A DNA stretch of 6,610 nt, from assembly GCA_016184445.1 (NCBI GenBank), contig JACPCT010000279.1, positions 1 through 6,610 on the forward strand. Direction: 5' to 3'. Source of the stretch: Candidatus Tectimicrobiota bacterium. Its GTDB lineage: Bacteria; UBA8248. Within the stretch, counting starts at the first letter, position 1, and the number at the start of each line of letters is the position of its first letter. Below the pieces are notes generated by a model. It worked only from the letters and a program-made list of their open reading frames with translations, was not told the origin of the DNA and ran no database searches. Shown here piece by piece: positions 1-5,736 of this stretch. Made by a program: the position numbers and the translations under genes.

Positions 1-327
1 GGCGGCGTACTCGAGCGGGATGCAGAGGTTCTCCGCCACCGTCATGCTGGGGAAGGGCCGGGGGATCTGGAAGCTGCGGGCGATGCCGAGGCGGGTCCGC
101 CGGTGGGCGGGGAGGGAGCCGACGTCCTCCCCCCGGAAGAGGATCCGCCCCGCGTCGTTGCGCAGCGCGCCCGAGACGCAGTTGATGAGGGTGGTCTTGC
201 CCGAGCCGTTCGGGCCGATGAGGCCGAAGCGCTCGCCCTCCTTCACGCCGAAGGAGACGCCGTTCAGGGCGTGGAAGCCCCCGAAGCGCTTCACCACGGA
301 CTGGACCTCCAGGAGCGGCGGCGCCAT
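1..327 (-). CDS. livG: LivG-type ABC transporter ATP-binding protein, 3' part beyond the window
   Basis: This is the N-terminal 109 codons of the cytoplasmic ATPase that powers a HAAT/Liv-family importer; the left window edge cuts the gene. Translating the minus strand from the ATG at 327 shows a short beta-strand lead-in (LLEVQSVVKRFGGFHALNGV), a perfect Walker A motif GPNGSGKTT at residues 38-46, and the Q-loop segment ARSFQIPRPF with its Gln at residue 87, followed by the usual MTVAENL. The FQ.P..F Q-loop wording is typical of the LivG rather than the LivF subunit. The signature LSGGQ, Walker B and H-loop would lie beyond position 1. The start ATG overlaps the LivM stop by one base (TGATG), and a G-rich Shine-Dalgarno stretch (AAGGGGGGG) sits just upstream; an in-frame GTG one codon earlier is also possible. 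In this family LivG normally pairs with LivF, which is not visible here. The family call is secure; the substrate is not shown. Confidence 0.93.
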   Translation of the reverse strand, partial: MAPPLLEVQSVVKRFGGFHALNGVSFGVKEGERFGLIGPNGSGKTTLINCVSGALRNDAGRILFRGEDVGSLPAHRRTRLGIARSFQIPRPFPSMTVAENLCIPLEYAA

Positions 328-1271
328 CACCCCCCCTTCCGCCGCGCGAGCCGCAGGGCGAGGCCCACGATCCCCTCGGGCGCCAGGATGACGAAAGCCA
401 CGAGCACCACCCCGACGATCAACAGGTTCCAGGCCGAGGAGATCGTCACGGTGGCGATCTGCTGCGCCGCCCCGAGCAGGACCGCGCCCACCAGGGGCCC
501 GAGCCACGAGGTCGTCCCCCCGATCATGGGCATGGCGAGGCTGTTCACCGCGTAGTCCAGGTTGAAGGCGGAGGAGGGCTCGACGTAGGTCACGTAGTAG
601 GGGAAGGGCGCCCCCGCCAAGCCCATGATGAAGCCGCTTACCGTGGTGGCGAAGAGCTTGAGCCTGAGGGTGGGCACGCCCATGCACTCGGCCGCCTCCT
701 CGTTGTCCCGGATGGCGGCGAGGCCGCGCCCGACCCAGGAGTTCTCGATCCACCAGGCCGCCGCCACGGAGAGGACCGCGAACAGCACCATCATGAAGAA
801 GAGGAACTCGGTGTAGCTCGAGAAGAAGGGCATCGATCGCGCGCGGAGGATGTAGATCCCCCGGGCGCCGCCCACGTACTCCCAGTTGATGACGGCCGTC
901 TGGAGCACGACGGCCAGGGCCAGGGTCGCGATAGAGAAGAAGACCCCCCGCAGCCGCAGCGTCAGGTAGCCGATGCCCAGGCCCAGCAGCGCCGAAGCCA
1001 GCCCCCCGGCCAGCGCCAGGAAGATGAAATAGGCCTTGAACGCCTTGATCAGCACGATCGAGGTGTAGGCCCCCACGGCGAAGAAGGCGGCCGAGCCGAA
1101 ATTCACGTAGCCCGTGTAGCCGCCCAGGATGTTCCAGGCGGTCGCCAGCATGATGTACTGGAGGATGACGTAGGAGGCGAAATAGAAGTAGCCGTGGGAG
1201 ACGAAGCGGGTGGTGAGGTAGCCGCCGATGACGACGGCGATGGCGATCCCGAGGAGCGTCCGGCCTCTCAC
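327..1271 (-). CDS. livM: LivM-type permease of a branched-chain amino acid ABC transporter
   Basis: Second inner-membrane permease of the importer, about 314 residues, the usual LivM size. It is almost wholly hydrophobic with about eight to ten membrane segments. Family marks, numbered from the chosen start, are LGGYTGYVNFG at about 49-59, the EAA-like cytoplasmic loop GRGLAAIRDNEEAAECMGV at about 181-199 that docks on the ATPase, MIGGTTSWLGPLVGA at about 249-263, and the closing LAPEGIVGL. Two GTG codons compete as start. The one at 1277 overlaps the LivH stop by four bases (GTGA) but sits directly against the GGGAGG ribosome site. The GTG at 1271 is five bases from that site and is preferred, leaving two bases after the LivH stop. 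Either way translation is probably coupled to LivH. The C terminus is short and basic (LARRKGG). It should form a heterodimeric pore with the LivH-type protein. Family is sure; the exact amino acid or other substrate is not. Confidence 0.95.
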   Translation of the reverse strand: MRGRTLLGIAIAVVIGGYLTTRFVSHGYFYFASYVILQYIMLATAWNILGGYTGYVNFGSAAFFAVGAYTSIVLIKAFKAYFIFLALAGGLASALLGLGIGYLTLRLRGVFFSIATLALAVVLQTAVINWEYVGGARGIYILRARSMPFFSSYTEFLFFMMVLFAVLSVAAAWWIENSWVGRGLAAIRDNEEAAECMGVPTLRLKLFATTVSGFIMGLAGAPFPYYVTYVEPSSAFNLDYAVNSLAMPMIGGTTSWLGPLVGAVLLGAAQQIATVTISSAWNLLIVGVVLVAFVILAPEGIVGLALRLARRKGG

Positions 1272-1273
1272 GC

Positions 1274-2143
1274 TCACCTCCCGAACAGCCCGGCGGGCCG
1301 CAGCGCCAGGACCAGGAGGAGAACGCCGAAGGAAACCGCCGTGGACCAGGAGGGCCCGTAGAAGGTGGAGGTGAGGCTCTCGACCACCCCCAGGATGAGT
1401 GAGGCGGCGAAGGTGCCGCCGATGCTGCCCATGCCCCCCAGCACGGCGATGGCGAACACCCGGCCGATGTACTCGCGCCCGATCGAGGGCTCCACCGGCC
1501 CGATGATGATCAGCAGGGCCCCGGCCAGGCTCGCCGTGGCGATGGCGATGCCGAAGGCGATGGTCTTGATCCGGATCGGGTCGGCCCCCATCAGGCGCAG
1601 CGCCAGGCTGTCCTGCGAGACGCCCTGGATGGCGCGCCCGAAGTAGGTGTTGCCGAGGAAGAGGTAAACCGCCGCCGCGAGCGCCAGCCCGCCCAGGAAG
1701 GGGACGAACAGCCGGTAGGCGATGGACACGGCACCCAGCTGGAAGCTCTTGCCGATGTAAGGGGCATCCACGAGGCGGTAGTCGACGCCGTACTGGAGGA
1801 GGAGGAGCACCTCGATGATGAACATGACGCCGAAGAAGAAGACGAGGCCGCGGAGGGCCTCCTCCCCCTTGCGCTCGAAGCTGGCGTAGTAGACGCGGTA
1901 GACGGCCATGCCGAGAAGGTAGAACACCGGGGTGAAGGCCAGGCCCGCCAGGACGGGGTCCCAGCCGAAGCGGGAGTTCATCACGTAGGCCGCGTAGGCG
2001 CCCAGGATGACGAACACCGGGTGGGCGATGTTCACCACGTCCAGGAGGCCGAAGGCGATCGAGAGCCCCAGGCTCACGGCGGCGTAGAAACCTCCGAGGA
2101 GGAGCCCCGCCGCGACGGCGTTCACCAGCAGTTCGGAGAACAA
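1274..2143 (-). CDS. livH: LivH-type permease of a branched-chain amino acid ABC transporter
   Basis: First inner-membrane permease, 289 residues, normal LivH length. The N-terminal block SLGLSIAFGLLDVVNIAH at about 24-41 and the following ILGAY are the classic LivH opening. The EAA-like loop GRAIQGVSQDSLALRLMGAD is at 169-188, AIAVLGGMGSIGGTFAASL at about 231-249, and the protein ends LRPAGLFGR, as LivH proteins do. It is rich in membrane segments throughout. The start is TTG at 2143, four bases after GGGAGG; no ATG gives a sensible N terminus and the family alignment begins right here. One small oddity is AHP at 40-42, where the family usually has AHG. The gene lies 72 bases after the binding-protein stop, and that gap holds a strong hairpin. 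It is followed at once by LivM, with which it should form the translocation channel. Confidence 0.95.
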   Translation of the reverse strand: MFSELLVNAVAAGLLLGGFYAAVSLGLSIAFGLLDVVNIAHPVFVILGAYAAYVMNSRFGWDPVLAGLAFTPVFYLLGMAVYRVYYASFERKGEEALRGLVFFFGVMFIIEVLLLLQYGVDYRLVDAPYIGKSFQLGAVSIAYRLFVPFLGGLALAAAVYLFLGNTYFGRAIQGVSQDSLALRLMGADPIRIKTIAFGIAIATASLAGALLIIIGPVEPSIGREYIGRVFAIAVLGGMGSIGGTFAASLILGVVESLTSTFYGPSWSTAVSFGVLLLVLALRPAGLFGR

Positions 2144-2165
2144 AACACCTCCCTCTCTCCGCCGG

Positions 2166-2194
2166 GGGGCCAGGGGGCGGCGCCCCCTGGCCCC
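2166..2194 (-). repeat. 13-bp perfect GC-rich inverted repeat between binding-protein and LivH genes
   Basis: Bases 2166-2178 pair perfectly with 2182-2194 around a three-base loop. On the transcribed (minus) strand each arm is built from GGGGCCAGGGGGC and its complement. The hairpin begins 21 bases after the binding-protein stop codon and has no T run after it, so it does not look like a full intrinsic terminator. The same GGGG (2191-2194) can alternatively pair with CCCC at 2199-2202 around a GCAA tetraloop. A stable hairpin in this position could protect the upstream mRNA from 3' exonucleases or slow polymerase, raising binding protein relative to permeases. Compact GC-rich palindromes like this also occur as dispersed intergenic repeats in bacterial genomes; one copy cannot show that here. 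Confidence 0.85.
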
Positions 2195-2215
2195 TTGCGG
2201 GGAGATCGGCTCAGG

Positions 2216-3493
2216 CTACTTCGCGCTGGAGTAGGGATACTGAATATTGCCCGACTTCCAGGCCTCGGGATAGACGACGATCCGCTTCCCGGGCTTGTGG
2301 AACTGGTCGATCTTGCTGTCCTTGATCCCCTGGAACTGGACCTGGAGCACCCGGGAGGTCGCCCACTCGCCGTTCGAGCCGAACTTCACCTTCCCGACGA
2401 TGGTGGTGAACTCGTGGCTCCGGATGTAGTCGGCCACCTTCTTCTGGTCCGTGCTCTTGGTGGCCGTGATGGCCTGCCCCAGGACCTCGAGGTAGGCGTA
2501 GGACCAGGGCGGGAGGTAGTGCCCCAGGGGATCCACGCCCGCCTGGGCGGCCTTCGCCTGGTATTTCTTCAGGAAGGCCTCGATGCCCGGGAAGTTCAGC
2601 GTGGGCTCGGGCACCCAGAAATCGTAGTTCACGATGCCGTTCAGCTTGGGGCCCAGCCTCGCCAGGAAGGCGGCGTACTGCAGGCCCACCATCCCGCCGC
2701 CGAAGAGCTTGGGCTTGAGGCCCACCTCGTGCGCCGCCTGGACCATGCCCACCGAGTCGGGCGGGTAGGAGCCCACGAAAACGACGTCCGGGTTGGTGGC
2801 CTTGATCGCCCGCACGATGGGGGTGTAGTCCACCGTCGCGGGGGGATAGGTCTTGTCGTAGACGATCTTCAGGCCCATCTTCTTGGCGTTCTGCCGCGCG
2901 CCCGAGACGGCGTTGATGGCGAACTCCGCGTCCGCCCCCACCAGGGCGACGGTGGTGGGCTTGGGAGTCTGCTTCGCGGCGATGTCGAAGAAGCCCCTCG
3001 ACCAGTCGGTCATCGGGCTGGGGCCGGAGGGCATGATCTGGAAGTAGCTCTTGTACTGGAACTTCTCGTTCACCGCGAGCCCGAACAGGCCCATGAACAC
3101 GAGCCCGCGCTCCATCACGATGGGCATGGCGGGGGCGATGAGGTTCGTGCCGTAGCCCGAGACCACGAAGTTCACCTTGTCCACGTCCAGGAGCTTGGTG
3201 TAGATGGCGGGCACGGCGGCGGGCTTGGTCTGGTCGTCGTAGACCACGAGCTCGACCTTGCGGCCCAGGAGACCGCCCTTGGCGTTGACGTCGTCCGCCC
3301 AGATCTGCATGGAGAGGAGCGCCGCCTTGCCGTTCGCGGCCAGCCCGCCGGTGAGCGCCATCCCGAAGCCGATCTTGATGGGCTTCTCGGCGGCCCGGGC
3401 GGCCGGCGCCCACGCGCCCGACAGGAGAGAGGCGGCGGCGAGCCACGCCGCCAGCGTCCATCCTCTGACCCAGAATCTTCCGGTGCGTTTCAT
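2216..3493 (-). CDS. Periplasmic amino-acid-type substrate-binding protein (Peripla_BP_6, LivJ/LivK-like)
   Basis: A 425-residue solute receptor for the ABC importer encoded just downstream. Residues 1-35 form a signal peptide: basic start MKRTGRFWVR, a hydrophobic core AAWLAAASLLSGAW, and a probable signal peptidase I site after ARA at 32-34. There is no lipobox cysteine, so a soluble periplasmic protein is expected. The mature part opens with IKIGFGMALTGG (39-50), then IWADDVNAKGGLLGRKVELVVYDD (64-87), the standard type I periplasmic fold opening, and TVALVGADAEF (181-191) begins the second lobe. The length is slightly above E. coli LivJ/LivK. The ATG at 3493 is chosen because the signal peptide starts there and AAGGGAGGA lies nine bases upstream; an in-frame ATG at 3637 would add 48 unlikely residues and no ribosome site. 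First-lobe residues around 113-122 (GYGTNLIAPA) differ from the serine/alanine/threonine ligand loop usual in leucine receptors, so the ligand may be another amino acid, amide or small acid. Name it by family only. Confidence 0.93.
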   Translation of the reverse strand: MKRTGRFWVRGWTLAAWLAAASLLSGAWAPAARAAEKPIKIGFGMALTGGLAANGKAALLSMQIWADDVNAKGGLLGRKVELVVYDDQTKPAAVPAIYTKLLDVDKVNFVVSGYGTNLIAPAMPIVMERGLVFMGLFGLAVNEKFQYKSYFQIMPSGPSPMTDWSRGFFDIAAKQTPKPTTVALVGADAEFAINAVSGARQNAKKMGLKIVYDKTYPPATVDYTPIVRAIKATNPDVVFVGSYPPDSVGMVQAAHEVGLKPKLFGGGMVGLQYAAFLARLGPKLNGIVNYDFWVPEPTLNFPGIEAFLKKYQAKAAQAGVDPLGHYLPPWSYAYLEVLGQAITATKSTDQKKVADYIRSHEFTTIVGKVKFGSNGEWATSRVLQVQFQGIKDSKIDQFHKPGKRIVVYPEAWKSGNIQYPYSSAK

Positions 3494-3510
3494 GCCTGGC
3501 TTCCTCCCTT
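3494..3510 (-). promoter_or_regulatory. Ribosome binding site fixing the binding-protein start
   Basis: The minus strand reads AAGGGAGGAA at 3510-3501, with the GGGAGG core ending nine bases before the ATG at 3493. It is a strong Shine-Dalgarno match and supports this start over the longer in-frame ATG at 3637, which has no comparable site. Confidence 0.75.
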
Positions 3511-3636
3511 GAAGTGCATCGGCGACACGGATCCCCTCGCCCGGGAAAGAGCGGGGCGGCCGGAACCAGCCGGCGGCGGGGGGAACGCTCCGCGCGCGCT
3601 CCCCTCCTCCGCTCAAGGAAACGTGTAATGGGGGCA

Positions 3637-3664
3637 ATTAACCACAACTGGGCCGGAAAGGCAA
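3637..3664 (-). promoter_or_regulatory. Candidate sigma70-type promoter for the transport operon
   Basis: On the minus strand TTGCCT (3664-3659) and GTTAAT (3642-3637) are separated by 16 bases, each matching four of six consensus positions. The site lies between the leuA terminator and the binding-protein gene, in the one AT-richer patch of an otherwise GC-rich gap, leaving a 5' leader of about 135 bases. The location is right for a separate operon promoter, but the match is only moderate and the organism's sigma preferences are unknown. Confidence 0.35.
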
Positions 3665-3685
3665 CGCAGGAGAATCCAACGCCCT

Positions 3686-3703
3686 GCCGGGGCAGGCCCC
3701 GGC
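3686..3703. repeat. Short GC-rich inverted repeat beside the leuA terminator
   Basis: GCCGGGGC (3686-3693) is the reverse complement of GCCCCGGC (3696-3703), so a seven- to eight-pair hairpin can form with a two- to four-base loop. It lies 12 bases past the T run of the leuA terminator in the direction of transcription and has no T run of its own. It may be a back-up block to read-through or mere GC-rich coincidence. Confidence 0.4.
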
Positions 3704-3715
3704 TCCCGCCGCCCC

Positions 3716-3746
3716 AAAAAAAGCGGGGCCCCGGAGGGCCCCGCTT
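3716..3746 (-). terminator. Strong intrinsic terminator of leuA
   Basis: The minus strand shows an 11-bp perfect stem (3746-3736 with 3731-3721, arms AAGCGGGGCCC and GGGCCCCGCTT) with a TCCG loop. It ends in an unbroken run of seven T at 3722-3716, two of which are in the stem. The stem starts 23 bases after the leuA stop. This is a textbook rho-independent terminator and separates leuA transcription from the transport operon downstream. On the plus strand the stem is preceded, not followed, by the A tract, so it acts in the minus direction only. Confidence 0.92.
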
Positions 3747-3769
3747 CGCCGCCTCTTTGGGCCGCCGCC

Positions 3770-5410
3770 TCAGATCCCCTTCGGGCGGCCTCCGTTCTTC
3801 CGCTTGCCCCTCCCCGGCGGGCCGTTCTTCTTCAGGCGCTGGGTGAGGCGGTGCTTGTTCACCGCACTGAGGAAGGCCTTCGCGCCCGCCTCGACGGTGT
3901 CGGGGCTCGCGCCGTGGCCCGCGAGCTGGAGCCCGTCGCCGAACTCCACCATCAGGTTCGCCTCGGCGAGCGCGTCGCGGCCCCGGGTGACCGAGTTGAC
4001 CGAGAAGTCCGTCAGCCGGCACTTGACCCCCGTGATGCGCAGGATGGCGTCCACCGCCGCGTCCACGGGCCCGTTCCCCCGGCCCACTTCCGAGTGCACC
4101 GTCTCGCCCTCCCGGAGGCGGACCATGGCCGTCGCCGCGGGCTGGGTGCCCGTGGAGCTCGTCACCTGGAGGAACTCCAGGTGGTAGGAGCTGTCGCCCT
4201 GGCCCGCCCGCTCCTCCTGGAGGAGGGCGATGAGGTCCTCGTCGTAGACCTCCTTCTTCTTGTCGGCCAGGTCGGTGAAGCGCGGGTAGATGGACGTGAC
4301 CTCCTCCTTCGTCATCTTGAAGCCCAGCTGCTCGTAGCGGCTGCGCAAGCCGGCGCGGCCCGAGTGCTTCCCGAGCACGAGCGAGTTGGAGGGACGGCCC
4401 ACCGACTTGGGCGTCATGATCTCGTAGGTGATGGCCTTGGAGAGCACCCCGTGCTGGTGGATGCCCGCCTCGTGGGCGAAGGCGTTCTTCCCCACGACGG
4501 CCTTGTTCGGCTGCACGGGCACCCCCGTCATCGAGGTCAGGAGCCGGCTGGAAGGGTAGATCTCCCGCGTGCGGACGCCGGTCACGAAGGGAAGCGCGTC
4601 CTTGCGCGTGTGGAGCGCCATCACGACCTCCTCGAGCGAGGCGTTCCCCGCCCGCTCCCCGATGCCGTTGACGGTGCACTCGACCTGGCGCACCCCGCTC
4701 TCGACCGCCACGAGGCTGTTGGCCACGGCGAGGCCCAGGTCGTTGTGGCAGTGGGCGCTGAAGATCACGTCATCGAAGGCGGGCACCTTCTCGAAGATGT
4801 GCTCCCAGAAGCGCCGGAACTCGCTCGGAACGATGTAGCCCACCGTGTCGGGCAGGTTGATCGTCGTGGCGCCCTCGCCGATAGCGATCTTGACCGCCTC
4901 GGCGAGGAAGTCCCAGTCCGAGCGGGTGGCGTCCTCGGCGCTCCACTCGATGTCCCGGCACAGCTTCCGCGCGTGGCGCACCGAGGCCGCCACCTCCTTG
5001 AGGAGCTCCTGCCGCGTCATCCGGAGCTTGTACTTCAGGTGGATGTCGGAGGTGGCGATGAAGGTGTGGATGCGCGGCCGCCGGGCGTGGCGCACGGCGT
5101 CCCAGCAGCGGTCGATGTCCCCGCGCGAGGAGCGCGAGAGGCCCGCCACGATGGGCTTCTTCAGCGCCTTGGCCACGTCCCGCACGGCCTCGAACTCGTC
5201 GTTCGACGCGATGGGAAAACCGGCCTCGATGATGTCCACCCCCAGCTTCTCCAGCTGGAGGGCCATCTGGACCTTCTGGAAGCGGTCCATGCTGCAGCCG
5301 GGGGACTGCTCGCCGTCCCGGAGGGTGGTGTCGAAGATGCGTACGCGATGGGAAGCGGAGGCCCCCGCTTTCGGGGAGGCCGCCTGAGGTGCGGCAGCGC
5401 GTCTCGGCAT
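3770..5410 (-). CDS. leuA: 2-isopropylmalate synthase (LeuA)
   Basis: Cytoplasmic enzyme that condenses 2-oxoisovalerate with acetyl-CoA to give (2S)-2-isopropylmalate, the committed step of leucine synthesis. It has 546 residues, slightly longer than E. coli LeuA (about 523). The TIM-barrel HMGL-like domain spans about 22-290. It has FDTTLRDGEQSPG at 26-38 (metal-binding Asp32, catalytic Arg31), HCHNDLGLA at 220-228 (metal ligands His220 and His222) and NGIGERAGN at 248-256 (Asn256). The linker motif HEAGIHQHG is at 313-321 and LGKHSGR at 346-352. Residues about 400-520 form the C-terminal leucine-sensing domain, seen in the GTQPAATAMV and GPVDAAVDAI stretches. The ATG at 5410 is used, with AGGAG ten bases upstream. 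Two oddities are an Ala-rich leader of about 20 residues before the barrel and a Lys/Arg/Gly-rich tail at 527-546. The GERAGN motif and regulatory domain favour LeuA over homocitrate or citramalate synthase, though specificity is inferred. Terminator downstream and promoter upstream suggest a single-gene unit. Confidence 0.96.
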   Translation of the reverse strand: MPRRAAAPQAASPKAGASASHRVRIFDTTLRDGEQSPGCSMDRFQKVQMALQLEKLGVDIIEAGFPIASNDEFEAVRDVAKALKKPIVAGLSRSSRGDIDRCWDAVRHARRPRIHTFIATSDIHLKYKLRMTRQELLKEVAASVRHARKLCRDIEWSAEDATRSDWDFLAEAVKIAIGEGATTINLPDTVGYIVPSEFRRFWEHIFEKVPAFDDVIFSAHCHNDLGLAVANSLVAVESGVRQVECTVNGIGERAGNASLEEVVMALHTRKDALPFVTGVRTREIYPSSRLLTSMTGVPVQPNKAVVGKNAFAHEAGIHQHGVLSKAITYEIMTPKSVGRPSNSLVLGKHSGRAGLRSRYEQLGFKMTKEEVTSIYPRFTDLADKKKEVYDEDLIALLQEERAGQGDSSYHLEFLQVTSSTGTQPAATAMVRLREGETVHSEVGRGNGPVDAAVDAILRITGVKCRLTDFSVNSVTRGRDALAEANLMVEFGDGLQLAGHGASPDTVEAGAKAFLSAVNKHRLTQRLKKNGPPGRGKRKNGGRPKGI

Positions 5411-5433
5411 GAATCACAAGCTCCTAGGGAGAA
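5411..5433 (-). promoter_or_regulatory. leuA ribosome binding site with possible self-sequestering hairpin
   Basis: On the minus strand TAGGAG (5426-5421) lies ten bases before the leuA ATG. The adjacent CTCC (5431-5428) can pair with GGAG (5424-5421) around a three-base loop and would mask the ribosome site. A competing seven-base pairing joins TTCTCCC (5433-5427) to GGGAGAA (5477-5471) and would free it. The pairings are visible in the sequence; a regulatory role is inference, and the short stem is weak. Confidence 0.4.
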
Positions 5434-5521
5434 GGTTCTTCGCCTGGCCCGCCGGGCACCGCCCCGCTCGTTCTCCCGTGGGGGGCTTCACCGCCCGGCC
5501 GGCACGATTCCGTCCTGGCTC

Positions 5522-5596
5522 CTAGGCCGCCAGCGACAGTCGGGGCGCTGCGGCCGCGCCCCTGGCCCTCCCTTGGGTTGGATTCCACCGGTGCAT
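5522..5596 (-). CDS. Possible 24-codon leader ORF upstream of leuA
   Basis: An ATG at 5596 opens 24 codons ending in TAG at 5524-5522, 111 bases before leuA. It has a good ribosome site, AAGGAG at 5611-5606, nine bases upstream. The peptide begins MHRWNPTQGR and ends AAAAPRLSLAA, with two CTG leucine codons four and six positions... from its end, but no run of leucine codons such as a classical leucine attenuator leader would carry. It is too short for family comparison. It lies inside the predicted leuA 5' leader, so it could be a translated upstream ORF or a chance reading frame in GC-rich DNA; the ribosome site is the only positive evidence. Confidence 0.27.
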   Translation of the reverse strand: MHRWNPTQGRARGAAAAPRLSLAA

Positions 5597-5612
5597 TGGG
5601 TGCCGCTCCTTC

Positions 5613-5650
5613 AAAAAAGCCCTCCCGCGCGCGGGAATTCGCCCGCGCAC
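5613..5650 (-). promoter_or_regulatory. Alternative hairpins plus T6 run at the start of the leuA leader (possible attenuator)
   Basis: Two mutually exclusive stems overlap here on the minus strand. Stem A pairs 5650-5642 with 5635-5627 (nine pairs, one G-U) around a six-base loop. Stem B uses the 14-base palindrome TCCCGCGCGCGGGA (5636-5623) and is followed, after four bases, by TTTTTT at 5618-5613. Stem B plus the T run resembles a small intrinsic terminator, and stem A would prevent it. The arrangement sits immediately after the predicted transcription start. It may be an attenuator, or simple GC-rich self-complementarity. Confidence 0.35.
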
Positions 5651-5656
5651 CCCCAT

Positions 5657-5685
5657 CTTATCGTCCAAGCCCGCCCGGAGGTCAA
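5657..5685 (-). promoter_or_regulatory. Candidate leuA promoter
   Basis: TTGACC at 5685-5680 matches five of six bases of the -35 consensus. GATAAG lies 17 bases downstream at 5662-5657 and matches the central ATAA of the -10 box; TAAGAT at 5660-5655 with a 19-base spacer is an alternative. Transcription would begin near 5650, leaving a leader of about 240 bases before leuA. It lies just after the SDR terminator-like hairpin, as expected for an independent unit. Confidence 0.5.
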
Positions 5686-5706
5686 GTGCCCTCCGGAAAT
5701 CCAGCG

Positions 5707-5731
5707 AAAACAGGCCCCAACCCCGGGGCCT
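5707..5731 (-). terminator. Probable weak terminator after the SDR gene
   Basis: On the minus strand AGGCCCC (5731-5725) pairs with GGGGCCT (5718-5712) around a six-base loop, followed by GTTTT (5711-5707). The seven-pair stem begins five bases after the SDR stop codon. The T run is short, so termination may be partial, but the position between the SDR stop and the leuA promoter supports the role. Confidence 0.5.
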
Positions 5732-5736
5732 CCCCC

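Noticed and set aside
2021..3628. A 535-codon plus-strand open frame antisense to the binding-protein gene
   Set aside because: Composition is low-complexity (His, Asp, Gly, Leu) and it mirrors the real gene's frame; no ribosome site or family signature.
3494..3637. N-terminal extension of the binding protein to the ATG at 3637
   Set aside because: The added 48 residues are Pro/Gly/Arg-rich, would bury the signal peptide, and lack a ribosome site, whereas the ATG at 3493 has a strong one.
2211..4679. An 822-codon minus-strand open frame running from leuA through the terminator into the binding-protein gene
   Set aside because: It is a +1-type shadow of both genes, dominated by Arg/Gly/Pro, and crosses a strong terminator and the intergenic region.
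5411..5500. Possible T-box riboswitch before leuA, suggested by GGCGGTGCCCGGCGGG in the leader
   Set aside because: It does not match the required TGGNACCGCG antiterminator core, and no following terminator or specifier-loop pattern could be found.
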